Of a stretch of 64,000 bases of DNA, positions 49,511 through 61,100 are shown in pieces. Both the position numbers and the translations under genes were made by a program. Each line of letters starts with the position of its first letter. The first letter of the stretch is position 1. This DNA comes from Linyphia triangularis (taxonomy: Eukaryota; Arthropoda; Arachnida; Araneae; Linyphiidae), in assembly GCA_963978545.1 (NCBI GenBank), contig OZ021721.1, forward strand, positions 106,662,366-106,726,365, given 5' to 3'. The notes beneath the pieces were generated by a model. The model was given only the letters and a program-made list of their open reading frames with translations, did not search any database and was not told where the DNA came from.

Positions 49511-51540
49511 ATTGTGTAGAAGTTAACAACTAGCTATATTAATTAACTATCACATAAATTTAAGATACCTTTTTAATTGCATAAACTTTTAAACTAATAA
49601 TTTTATTATATATTACATATAATATAAGTAGTTTAAAATGAAATTAAAAGAATTTAAATATAGTTCTTCGTAAATAAGAATTAAAATCTCAATATAATAT
49701 ATTCTTAAATAGTTCTTTTTGTTCTATGCGATTCGAATTGGAGATGCACATTCAAACACCCTTTTTTTTTTCGAAGTAAATTATTGAGAGTATCATCGAT
49801 AAAAGACTAATATAACAATAATAAACTTTATAATTACAATGTATAAATTAAAATTAATTACATAAAAAATCATACTGAGATCTTAAGGAAAATAATCATG
49901 AAATTAATACAATCAAATTAAACATATTAGTATTTTAAAAACTCGATATCATAAGAACTTGATTGTGCTTGTAGAAATATAACTCACACCGAAAATGGGG
50001 ATTTTAGATCTCATTATTTAAGCTTAGAATGTGCATAATATGGTTTGTTAAGCCCTCTTGTTACACGTCACTAACAAAATCTTTTAGAATTAAACAAAAA
50101 CACGTACTTTTATATCAGTTTGATAGCATTGCGTTCATTGAAAAATGGTAACTTTAAAAATAAATTCAAAAATATTACTTGAAAATAAATTATATTAATT
50201 AAAAAAATTATAAATAATCCTAAGAAATAATATGTATCTGTCAGATTTTTCTATTAAATTGTGTATAATAACATGACAAATGAAAGTAAGTGATATATAG
50301 ATTTAAATCTGAACACTTGGAAATATTTTGAATATGGATAATTGCCCTTATTTTTAATTAAACGTCATTTTATCACCAGTGTTTCTTTGAAAAATTATTG
50401 TACGTTACTAAGTTATTATTTGCATAAATAAATTATTATTTTATCAGGAATAGTCATTTAAAAACTGACATACAGAGACGTCATTACGTTAATATTTCTT
50501 TTGTTTTCCATAAGCCTTCATAAGAACGTAGTTTTAAACAAGCTAATTTTTATTATATACTTTAATTGTAAAGTTTGTTAACAAGGGTCGTTAGGGCTGC
50601 ATTTCCAATTGATTATAGGAATAGTTTACCAATGTCTTTAAGATTATGCCTCATTGCAAAGTGAAATTCATGGATATTTTGAAAAACGTGGATTACCCTA
50701 GCTAGTTCTCTTGTTAAATCAAATGTTTTTTATTATTAAGGGGTATGTAATTGAAAACAGGATATTCGATACCACCTGAAATGTGTTTCTGTAAAAATCA
50801 GTTACGTTTCTTTTTATGGTTACTAACAGTTAATTTATCCATAATTTCTTCAATATAAACACTGGTTTCTCTGAATATTTAAACTATCAGTAACTGCCTA
50901 AAATTCTTGCATTTGTTCTATAAGCTTTCTTTTAAATTCGAAGACGATATAAAATTTCAGTATAAATTTTGCCTCAAAATACCAACAAATTAACAGATAA
51001 GATGAGAGATAAAGAGTTTTTTTTTTACGAAACGTGCAACCTGTGTTAGTGTTTAGTATCTAATCAGACAATTTATGTTAGTATCTAAAACATATTTTAA
51101 TTACATTCTTTAGTGTTTCAAAAATTCCATAATTCCAAATATAATAATTTCCAAACCTATTTCTTTCTCTTTGTAATTCCATGAATGCCTATATCCTAGA
51201 AAAAATTGAATTTGTTGCGCTTTTTTTTGTAACGTGTTCGGGTCATAGTAACGTCGATTCATTTTGATGTTCATCAACATTCAAACCAACCAACTCTATT
51301 AAAATTTCTTTGATTTTTCTTTCAAAAAAACTTATTTCTTAAGTAAAACATAATTTTATTGGATTTTACTTTAGTCTTAAAACATATGCTAATGATGGTT
51401 ATGAGAAGTTGAGAATCTTTGACGAGTATAACATTACAGCATGTAATTAACATTAGTCTTTTGTTTATAATTAGACTATACCAGTATACTTAAAACACCA
51501 ATATTTTAATTAAATCTTCCGTATTCCAAAAATTTAATCA
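49510..51540. other. AT-rich unique sequence
   Basis: No gene, repeat array or mobile element was recognised in these 2 kb. Confidence 0.5.
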
Positions 51541-51599
51541 CCCCAATCGCAAACTGAATAGGCCTATTTCTCTCTCGTTGTAGTTCCAAGGGAAAAGTG

Positions 51600-52330
51600 C
51601 ATCCTCGAACAAATGAAAAGAATGATGGATACCTCATCGAGGCACAGCCGGGAAATTTTGCAACGTGCCCGGGTCAAAGTGAAGCATGAAGGAATGAAGC
51701 GTGCCCCTTCATCCCTTTTCCCTCATAACACATCATTAATCGCATTTGCCTAATTTCCTCGACTTGCGCCCTTATTACAGCAGGCCTGCCGCTTACCAAA
51801 TGCTTCGGTATTGTGCTTGAAAGCACAATAATTCCTAAACTTTGTTGCTACAACAAATATAGGCGCGTATTAAGCCTCCTTATTTGTAACGCCTTGACTC
51901 CAGGAATATTATTTTTGTTCAAGAAACTCCGCCTAAGACGGGGAAGAGGAGGGGGTGGGGGGGGGCTATAAGTCGGGAGGCTGGCACCATTCGATAGAAG
52001 TATTCAAATAGCGCTATTAATTACTGCCCCCCCCCCCCCGGGTAAGACTCCGCTGCTACTAGATTGAATGGCCGCTCTACATCGCCTTAAGAATAATTTT
52101 AATTAAAAGAAGGCGTGAGGAAGATTTATGTACTGTGTAATGGTCCTATGTATCTTTTCGAATGGGGTTTAATTCTGGGCTGTCTTATCAGACTCTGGAC
52201 GTGAAGTCATCGCTTGATGTATGACATGCTTTGGGCTTTGAGAAGAATTCTTTAGCTTATTTGCTTTATGGATGTGGGATTGTGGATGGTCTGTGTTAAA
52301 GGTATCCCTGACGCGCGTCTGACGTATGTA
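51600..52330. promoter_or_regulatory. GC-richer island with clustered SOX motifs, candidate enhancer
   Basis: A compositionally balanced stretch within 10 kb of very AT-rich DNA. At 51810-51829 it carries the inverted repeat ATTGTGCTTGAAAGCACAAT, which places two ACAAT cores head to head. A CTTTGTT core (51840-51846) follows 11 bp later. Runs of G (about 51950-51965) and C (about 52027-52039) lie at its centre. No coding frame was recognised. Confidence 0.3.
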
Positions 52331-52339
52331 CCGATGGAA

Positions 52340-54180
52340 GAATTTTACCGACAGTTCCAGTATCCATGATATTTTAATGAAGAATGAGTTAGGTTTTCCT
52401 CAGTTGAAACGAAGCTTGCATGTGATGGTTTCTTACTGCAATGAAGTTTATGTCAAATTTTGTTTAGCTTAAACTTATTCCATCTATTTTTTTAAAATAG
52501 CTCTATGAATTGTGAATGAAATAAAAGTTCAAGTAACTTCCTTAAACTACTTTTATTTTAAGGCGAAAACGTAAGTTTCTCAAACGCCTCATAGTTGTTG
52601 AGGCTACTTTTTAATGTATCGCTGAATATTATTAAAATATATATATTGATGTAAATATTAATGAGTCTGAATTACTAAAATGAATTAGTTAACAACTCCA
52701 AAATAATATTAATTCTAAATATATATAGCCATTCTATAATTATAACACATTTAATTACAGATTTTTATAGTATCATCTTTTAGAAATGTATTTCCAGTTT
52801 AAAAAATATTTAGTTATTATTAACACATACGTTTTAGCATGAGGATAATTTACACGTTTAAAGCTACTAATCATTTCAATCGTATCTAATTAGACATATT
52901 TTTTATTTGTTTAACAAGCATTGAATACACACAATATCCCTGATGAACATTTTGTGCTAAAATTATGAATTATTTAAAACTGGACAAATATTATTTTGAT
53001 AATTAAAATAATTATATATATAATAAATTTGATTTATTAATATTAATATATATATTAATAAATTATTATAATAATCGGTGGATATAGTATTAGACATTTT
53101 TAACAGGCTGTGAATATATAGCTCTTTAAACAACCAACTTACCTTTCAATGTTGCATACACCTTGATATTTAATGCACTAAATTCAACCCTAAGACAAAC
53201 CTTTCTGAAACCCTTTTTCAATATTTCATTAATTATAGAATATACTTGAAAACTTACCATTTCTTCAGTACATAATAATTTTAGAGTAGGGAAAAGAAGG
53301 CCTGTTATTCCTCTATTCGAAACACATTTCTAAAAGGCATGTATATTTTAATTTATGGTATAGCATTCGAATGAAAGAAATATTAATTACTTATCATTTT
53401 CTTTATTTTCTTTGTTCTCGTGATTTTTTACTTATTCCTTTAACCAATTGTAAGAGCTTGATAACTTTAGAAAATCATTGCAGTTCCCTTTTCAAGATAT
53501 TCTAAAATATTCCCAAAGGAATTTAAAAACACGTTTGTAAAGGAATAATTTCTAATTGCAGTTATTGCTGTTAAGCTTTTTGAGACTTTACCGAAGGTAA
53601 ACAGATGACAGACCGTCAGTAATAGATTGTAAGCAAATGCATACGTACTGGTATTCTAATGAATGCAAATATATGAATGTCTGTAAAACATTGATTGAAA
53701 TGAATTTTAAAATAAAAACGGGAGTTTGAACTTTCCGAAAAAATACTGAATAGTAAATAAAGTTTCGCTCATCACATGCAAAATTCAGTTCTATATTTCT
53801 ACATATACATGCAAGGAGTTTCTTTATTAAAGGGATCGTCGAGTTTTCTCTTCCCTTTTAGCTTAATTCTTCATTTGCTTCAAAATATATGCCTAACTAA
53901 TGGTTTAAATCATATGAAATTTTTCACTAGGTATTACGTCAGTAATAAAATATTAGTTTCATAATTTTAAGGTAAAATAAGAGTAATTTTTTTCTTGCAT
54001 TTAAAAAAATGTTTTAAACTATCGTGTTTTAATTTAAAAAAATATATATATATATTAACAAAAAATTTGCAATTATCTCTTCAAACTTTCTAAATAATAT
54101 TTTATTACTGTTTTTATATTTGGTAAAAAATAATATATATGTAAAAGAAATACTTCGGCAAACATAGTATCCCAAAAAAT
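52340..54180. other. AT-rich unique sequence
   Basis: No feature was recognised. Confidence 0.45.
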
Positions 54181-54354
54181 GAAGCATTATGTCTAATGGC
54201 AAAGGCTGACGATCCCTATGAAGAAAAAGGAATTTTTTTTTACCACCCTCTTCCAAAACACTACTCCAACAGACTCTATCAGCGATTCGCAAATCAAGCC
54301 CGTGTTGACTCCCAAATAAATCTTCAATCCGTTTGATGTCTTTATTAGTCGGGG

Positions 54355-54792
54355 AGAAATGGGGGGGGGGGGATCGGAGGAAAGGGGCCGAATGTAAACA
54401 TTGTGGGTGTCGGCTCTCTAACAAAAAAACTACCACGCCGAGGGTTCCGTTCGGCTACTTCTCGACAATAGGGGGGTTCTTGGAATAGATAGAGTCGTCG
54501 ACAATATTAAGGGGGGGGGGGGGCTCAACACCCTATTGTGCAAGGCGGCTGTTACACCGGAGGGACTAATGGGACCCCTCTAGATGGGGGGAGGGGAGGG
54601 GGTCATTCGACCACAATGGCTGCTGCTCCTCAGATGCGGATAGTGGTCCCAGGAATGACTCACTGGATGAATTAATGATGAATAGAATATCTCTTTCAAA
54701 CCGCCGACTTATACTTTGTGGGAGAGGGGTCATCTCCATATTAAATGTGGAATCAATTAGTGGTTGTTTGGGGACAAGGGGGGGGGGGGGGT
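54355..54792 (+). other. Cluster of long G runs with quadruplex potential
   Basis: Runs of about 8 to 13 G occur at about 54362-54372, 54511-54523 and 54779-54791. Shorter runs lie at 54470 and 54586-54601. All are on the plus strand, in a 430-bp window that is otherwise non-repetitive. The long runs are also typical polymerase-slippage sites, so their exact lengths are uncertain. Confidence 0.7.
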
Positions 54793-55261
54793 AAATTCAT
54801 TTTTGGGTTTTTAGTTTTGGTCTTGTAGATTTTTAATTTTGATTGAACTATGAAATATATAATTTTGAAAGATCAGTTAAGTTTTTAAGTTTATTTGACT
54901 TTTATCGTACATGATAATTTTATACATAAATATCCAATAATATATATATTTGTAGTTAGCCTTGTATAAAATAATTACGATGAAAGCTATCTATTGAAGG
55001 CATGTTATAATTTTGGTTAATATTACAAAGTCTTTTAAAGGTGAAAAAAATATGTTACCCAAATTTATTAACTACTGATTGCCATGTTTGAAATTTATGT
55101 TATAATATTTTTTTATTTTTTTTTATGAAAATTCATTAGCAAAACCAATATATTTATGCCACATAGCCAAACTGACAGAATATATAATTTAATAATAAAC
55201 TGAACGCAAGATGCAGCTGTTAATTTCCGAGACAGATCTAATTACTTCTGAAAATATTATT

Positions 55262-55560
55262 TGAATTAAATACCCATTTTAATATGTTTTTTTGCTCGGC
55301 AGCAAAAGTTTCCGGAAACAACATTTAAAGTCCTCTTTCAGGATGCTCCTCAATTCTGACTTCACTGTCTTGATTTCATCAATATCATAAAACCTTGCTC
55401 ATTCATCAAGAATTTTTTCCACCTGGTACCTCTGTCACAGGACAGTTTCAATCAGAAGTTCTTATCCGATTTCATTAAAGAATTTGCAAGGTAGGACCTT
55501 GTTTTCAACAGAAGAAAGATAGTTGGCTTTTGCCCAGCCTCACATTGCGTTGTCATTGAA
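55262..55560 (-). pseudogene. Degenerate mariner-like transposase C-terminal fragment, minus strand
   Basis: A minus-strand frame broken by several stop codons contains DIDEIKTVKSELRSILKEDF followed by KCCF (55383-55312). This resembles the C-terminal mariner pattern of an (D/E)EI.. helix followed by IPKEDFxxCF. The upstream part is too degraded to place with confidence. It lies in opposite orientation to, and directly beside, the better preserved fragment on the plus strand. Confidence 0.5.
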
Positions 55561-55576
55561 GTGGTTGTTGGTCCAG

Positions 55577-55771
55577 CATGAGGTCGTGAAGTTAAATCCT
55601 CCTCCATACTCTCCGAACTCGCAGACTATTTCTTGTTTTCGAAATTGAAAAATTTGTGGAAGGAAATAATGTTGAAGGATATCGAAGACATCAAGATATC
55701 CGCGATCTCAGAATCGAAGGACATTCCAAAAGAGGACTTTAAGAGTTGTTTCTGAAACTTGAAGCAGACAA
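55577..55771 (+). pseudogene. Mariner transposase C-terminal fragment, plus strand
   Basis: Mariner transposases cut and paste DNA at TA sites using a D,D34D triad. Here the frame around 55596-55616 reads PPYSPN, the conserved block that normally carries the third catalytic Asp. It shifts by one frame, then continues ADYFLFSKLKN and, at about 55684-55740, DIEDIKISAISESKDIPKED followed by FKSC. A stop follows within the conserved FENLK region. The N-terminal two thirds are absent, the key Asp position reads Asn, and there is at least one frameshift, so it is inactive. Confidence 0.8.
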
Positions 55772-56009
55772 AGATTACTCCGAAACGTATTATGCGTATG
55801 CAATTCATGTAATATTTCCTGGAGTAATTAGACCACTACTGAAAATTAATAGCCCTACCTTGTAGTTTAATTAGTTGTTATTTAAATAATAAATAAGTGA
55901 ACTTTTGATGCAGCATCAGAAATGACTTTATCAATTTCCAAGTACGTAAACAATTTTTTGAAAAAAAACAGAAAAATTGCGCACAAATCATTTGTTGACC
56001 ACACATATA

Positions 56010-56560
56010 CCATAATGACGAGTAAATAATATAACCCATAAAAACAAAGATTTTAATATGAATCCTTTATATGCATTGCCAATTTTTATATTCATTAACA
56101 CCGCGTCGATTCTATAAACAGCACGTGCTTGGTATTTGCATCTAGTTTTATACATAAAAAACACTTCTAACAGCAAAATGTGCTGAAAACTATGTTTCAA
56201 AATTTATTTATTAGAAATGAAAGTGAAATTATGCACTCATATGTAAATACTTTATTTTTTTTCTGAATAAAACAATTTAATTTATTTATTTATTCATCTA
56301 TTTATTAAAAAATGTTGGCAACAGGAAATAGTTTCTTCATTGGTCAGTTAAATACTATTTTTGTGCGATTGGATGACTGCAAGTTAGTTTATTAGTACTC
56401 CGTTAAAGCGACCTTTCAGTGACAGTAACAGCCTCAAAATTTGATAGCATGCATTATCATCAATATCGAATCTATCTGCTAAGTTTCAGACCGACTGGAT
56501 GATGGCAAGGAGGTTAATTAGACCTCCATTTAGATTTGCCCGCCATCGACAAACATACCC
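56010..56560. repeat. Dispersed repeat, same family as 40115-40655
   Basis: Shared ordered blocks include ATAACCCATAAAAACAAAG, AATCCTTTATATGCATTGCC, GCAACAGGAAATAGTTTCTT and GACCTTTCAGTGACAGTAAC. It ends in an ACATACCCACACACA stretch like the other copy. Confidence 0.75.
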
Positions 56561-57249
56561 ACACACAAAATCGAAGTTAATATAAAGGATTTAAAAAGAC
56601 AGTTTTCGTGGATACTGACTAATATTTTTTCTAACTAAATAACAGGACTTTTTTATGATCAATTGTTTATAAAACATTGATTATCAATTGTTTATTAGCT
56701 AAATAACAGTTTTTTGATTATCAAATATAAATGAACTTCAAACATTGCTTAATAGTATTACCCAATGTTTGGAATTTATTTACATTTTTACTATGATATC
56801 TTCTATCATGAAACAATGTATAATATTGTTCGGTTTTGATAATAAGATCACTAAAGATTACCTAAAAATCCATTTTCCAGATAGTATTCTTATAAAACGA
56901 CTTACCTCAGAAACGTGTGGAAAATATGTCTCCGTCTTAAATCTCCTTTTAGACTATAAATAATCTTAATCTATCTCAGATTCAGGACCTGTACAAATTT
57001 AAAAATAGTGTTACAGAAATATAATATTTAGAAAATAGTATATATGATTTATTAAATGAGTATAATAAAAAATAGTAATGCATTGAAATTAACAAATAAC
57101 TGATGAAAAGTACAATAACATAAATTTTATTAAAACACTTTATGAGTCAACCGCATTTACACTCAGAGGATTTATTAATAACCTTCTTTTTATCTTTATT
57201 TCATACTTCCACTTTATATTATAAGAACACATTTCACCTTTCAATAGTG

Positions 57250-57610
57250 AATAAAATTAGGTATTGGTTTCAGTAATTCCATTCAATGATGATGCACCCA
57301 GTGTGCATCATTGTTGCATTCAAAACTAACCCTTGACTGAAAATTAAACAATTCAAATGATTCATTGCACATTTTTAAAATGTGTTTTTGGTAGTTTTTT
57401 CTATACTATAAGTATGAAAAGTATTAGGCATTGGTTTCAGTAATTCCATTCAATGATGATACACCAACAATGAAGCACCAAATATGCATCATAGTTGCGT
57501 TCAAAACTAACACTTGGCTGGAATGTTAAACAATTCTAATGATTTATTGCACATTTTTATCACATTTATTGCACGTTTTTTTTTTTCTTTCTACAGTATA
57601 AGTATGAATA
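57250..57610. repeat. Diverged tandem duplication, about 187-bp unit
   Basis: TTGGTTTCAGTAATTCCATT with CAATGATGAT occurs at about 57265 and 57430. It continues through GCATTCAAAACTAAC and TGATT(C/T)ATTGCACATTTTTA in both copies. Confidence 0.8.
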
Positions 57611-57638
57611 TTGTTATGGATTTCAATACCCTATTTAA

Positions 57639-58350
57639 TGCGTCTTCTCACTTTAGGCACCTCGAAAATAGGCTATTTTCGCGATTTTTTTCGAGGATTT
57701 TTGCAAACAATTATGGGATAAAATGGATCATGTATAATAAACACATCTTTCAAGTACAAGAAAATTTTATTTTTTTATTTTTTTGAACAATTATTATAAT
57801 AAAACAGTAGCATCGAAAAACCCGTGTAGAAATGTAATGTTCGTGGCTTGTTGATGAAATTTCGGAAACTATCCGGCCGATTGTCATGAAATTTGAATGA
57901 CATATTCTTCATAGTTATGGCTATAGCGCATATCATCAGATTTTTGATATTCGCAAAAATAACAAAATGGCGCACGTTTTTCGAAAAAGTAAAAAAAACC
58001 CGCGTTTTTTTGCAGTTTTTTGTAAAAAAAAAATACTTCAAATCAAAATTTCAAAAATCTGATGATATGCGCTATAGCCATAACTATGAAGAATATGTCA
58101 TTCAAATTTCATGACAATCGGCCGGATAGTTTCCGAAATTTCATCAACATTACATTTCTACACGGGTTTTTCGATGCTACTGTTTTATTATAATAATTGT
58201 TCAAAAAAATAAAAAAATAAATTTTTTCTTGTACTTGAAAGATGTGTTTATTATATAGGATCCATTTTATCCCATAATTGTTTGCAAAAATCCTCGAAAA
58301 AAAATCGAGAAAATAGCCGATTTTCGAGGTGCCTAAAGTGAGAAGACGCC
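57639..58350. mobile_element. 712-bp TTAA-flanked near-perfect palindrome
   Basis: The left end GCGTCTTCTCACTTTAGGCA pairs with the right end TGCCTAAAGTGAGAAGACGC. Arms stay almost perfectly complementary to a centre near 57995-58010. TTAA flanks both sides (57635-57638 and 58351-58354), suggesting TTAA-specific insertion. The open frames at 57514-58420 are mirror images created by the palindrome. Confidence 0.9.
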
Positions 58351-58354
58351 TTAA

Positions 58355-59396
58355 ATAAATCGACATTTTATCGCATACTTCCAATTCAATGATTTTAGAA
58401 TGAATTAGCTTAACAATCAAAAGAAGCTATGTAAAAAACTATAGACAGTGACTAATACATGATTTAAAGCCAAGTTTTAAATCTAAGTAAGATAAAGAAT
58501 CAAAATTTAGAAGCTTCTCTTAGATTACAGGAAACTTTCATTCGTTTGAATGCAAATTTAAATTTTACAATAATGGTTAATCATGTATTGCACTATGTGG
58601 AGATAATGACATTATTTTTGAATTATTTGATACTCTTTTAAGAGAAAATAAAAAGATTAATTTTAGATGGTAACTATATATTAATTCAAAACAAACATGT
58701 TACATTTCATATAAATTTAGAGTTCTCATCTATGATTGTGTAAGTATTACATTCCTTAAACAAAAGAATAATAAACTGAAAAAATTTACCTGATTTACCA
58801 GAGTTTATCCCACAAAAATTTGTTTGACTAATAAGTAATTAAAACACTACCTACATTTAAGAAGAACTTTCTCATGACACCTAAAATGAGCTTATTTTGC
58901 ACTAACTCTTTGAAAACTCTATTAAAATATGAATTTTTTAATAAAAATTTTGCGAAGCATATTACTTTGCTTACCACATCCATTTCCACTTTCTTGAAGA
59001 CTATATTTGCCAAAAGACCAACGTTTGTTTTATTTCTCTAAATTTAATCGTAAAAAAAAAAGATTATCACACAAGATTTCAAGAAACAAAAATAATATAT
59101 GTAATACGGCAAAATACTCCAAAAATAATTCAACTTAACATACTTCATATTTATTAATGTAGACATTTACTTAGTATTTATTTAAAAAATTATTTTAAAT
59201 TGATTAAAAATAAACTAAAATTGTGATTATAGAATAAAAGAAAGATGAAGTAAAATTAAACTGTCTCCCAAGAATGCCAGATTAATATATTTTTCTAAAA
59301 GTACACCCTCATGAAAATTTTCAATAATGATGTATCTTAGAATGACAATCACCATTACCGTATATATTTTCCTATACATATAAAGAAGAGGGTCCA
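58355..59396. other. AT-rich unique sequence
   Basis: No feature was recognised. Confidence 0.4.
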
Positions 59397-59822
59397 TGTA
59401 TGTATGTATGTATGTATGTATGTATGTATGTATGTATGTATGTATGTATGTATGTATGTATGTATGTATGTATGTATGTATGTATGTATGTATGTATGTA
59501 TGTATGTATGTATGTATGTTTGTTTGTATGTATGTATGTATGTATGTATGTATGTATGTATGTATGTATGTATGTATGTATGTATGTATGTATGTATGTA
59601 TGTATGTATGTATGTATGTATGTATGTATGTATGTATGTATGTATGTATGTATGTATGTATGTATGTATGTATGTATGTATGTATGTATGTATGCATGTA
59701 TGTATGTATGTATGTATGCATGCATGTATGTATGTATGTATGTATGTATGTATGTATGTATGTATGTATGTATGTATGTATGTATGTATGTATGTATGTA
59801 TGTATGTATGCATGTATGTATA
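59397..59822. repeat. Long (GTAT)n microsatellite
   Basis: About 106 tetranucleotide units with a few GTTT and GCAT variants. The long Tyr-Val-Cys-Met and His-Thr-Tyr-Ile frames on the two strands are by-products. Confidence 0.97.
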
Positions 59823-60800
59823 TAAGTAATGTAAGGATGTTTTTTTTTTTTTATGGGAAGAGCTTTAAAAAATTTCCGATTTTTTTATTTAATTAGTTTA
59901 TTCCAATTTTAATGAAATTCGGCCTACTTGATCTTCGATACAAGAGAAAGATTTCTCACAACTAAGATTTTGAAAAACTCTCCATCTTGTCCTTTTTCAC
60001 TCCTTAAAGGGTATGATCAAAATCAAAATGTACAGTTTTATGTTTTATTCCGGTTTTGATAAGCACACTTGATATTCAAAATAAGAAGAAGATTCAATGA
60101 CTGCTTGGAATTCCTAAAAACCCTACCCCCCCCCCCTTTTTCACCCCTAAAGGGGTATGATAATAGATTAATATCTATTGAACCGATTTGAACACGGATT
60201 TTTCTATACGTATTTTGACTAATAAAACTTAGAGTGATGTTTTTTCGTCAACCAGAAATTGGGATCAATCAATTAACTTTTAAAAACAAACTTGAATTAT
60301 CAGCAAATGATAAGCCTGCATAGTCGTGGTGACATCATGCTTTTAAGTTATGTCAGGGAAGTTAATGGCACATAGACATGAATACATAGCTGTAATCTTT
60401 TAAAATATGGGTAATGATCATGCGACAGTAAGATAATAAGGAATAGTAAAAGATAGCCGCTTTGTGTTGATATTAAAAGATGAGATTATGGTGCTTTACG
60501 TTGAAAGCACTGAAGGATGCAAGTGGTGAGGAAACGAAAAAGCGATTGACTTTTCCTAATTAAAAAAAGGAACATAGTGGTTATTATACTATTTATTTTC
60601 TTGTATTAGTGAAGCAGGACTACATTTAGCAGGAGTTAGAAGGGAGGGCACAATCGGTGTGATGTAAAACTTCAAAAGCACATTTTACACTTATGGACTT
60701 TATACTAGATCCAAAACCAGCCAAAGCCGGATTATACCAGTTAGTGCGTTATAAACTATAATATAAACTATTATTATATACATAGATAACAATTTTAAAT
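59823..60800. other. Unique sequence
   Basis: No gene was recognised. Two short similar blocks (TTTTTCACTCCTTAAAGGGT at 59993 and TTTTTCACCCCTAAAGGGG at 60138) indicate an old repeat of unknown type. Confidence 0.4.
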
Positions 60801-60804
60801 ACGT

Positions 60805-61100
60805 TAAAAGATATAAAATTATTATAAATTTAAAATAAACATAATTTATTAATATTCAATGCTTTAAGACTCATTTAAGAATAAAATATTTTATTTTACC
60901 AGGTATATTTTACAACGCTGTAAGACTAAAGAATAATTATCCTATGTTATACATTATTAAAAGATATAAAACTGTTATAAATTTAAAAGATATATTATTT
61001 ATTAATATGCACTATTTTAATACCCTTTTAAGTATAATACACTTTATTTTAACACATATAAATTTCGCAAAGCTCTAAAACTAAAGAATAATTATCCAAA
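60805..61100. repeat. Diverged tandem duplication, about 155-bp unit
   Basis: AAAAGATATAAAATTATTAT and GACTAAAGAATAATTATCC (second copy AACTAAAGAATAATTATCC) occur in both copies, about 155 bp apart. Confidence 0.75.

Noticed and set aside
54029..54436. 135-codon minus-strand open frame
   Set aside because: It runs through a poly-G tract and an AT-rich tail; no domain or splice context recognised.
55626..55808. 60-codon minus-strand open frame
   Set aside because: Antisense to the plus-strand mariner fragment.
57514..58420. Mirrored pairs of open frames
   Set aside because: Products of the 712-bp palindrome.
59227..59896. Several long open frames on both strands (Tyr-Val-Cys-Met and His-Thr-Tyr-Ile repeats)
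   Set aside because: They are translations of the (GTAT)n microsatellite in all frames.
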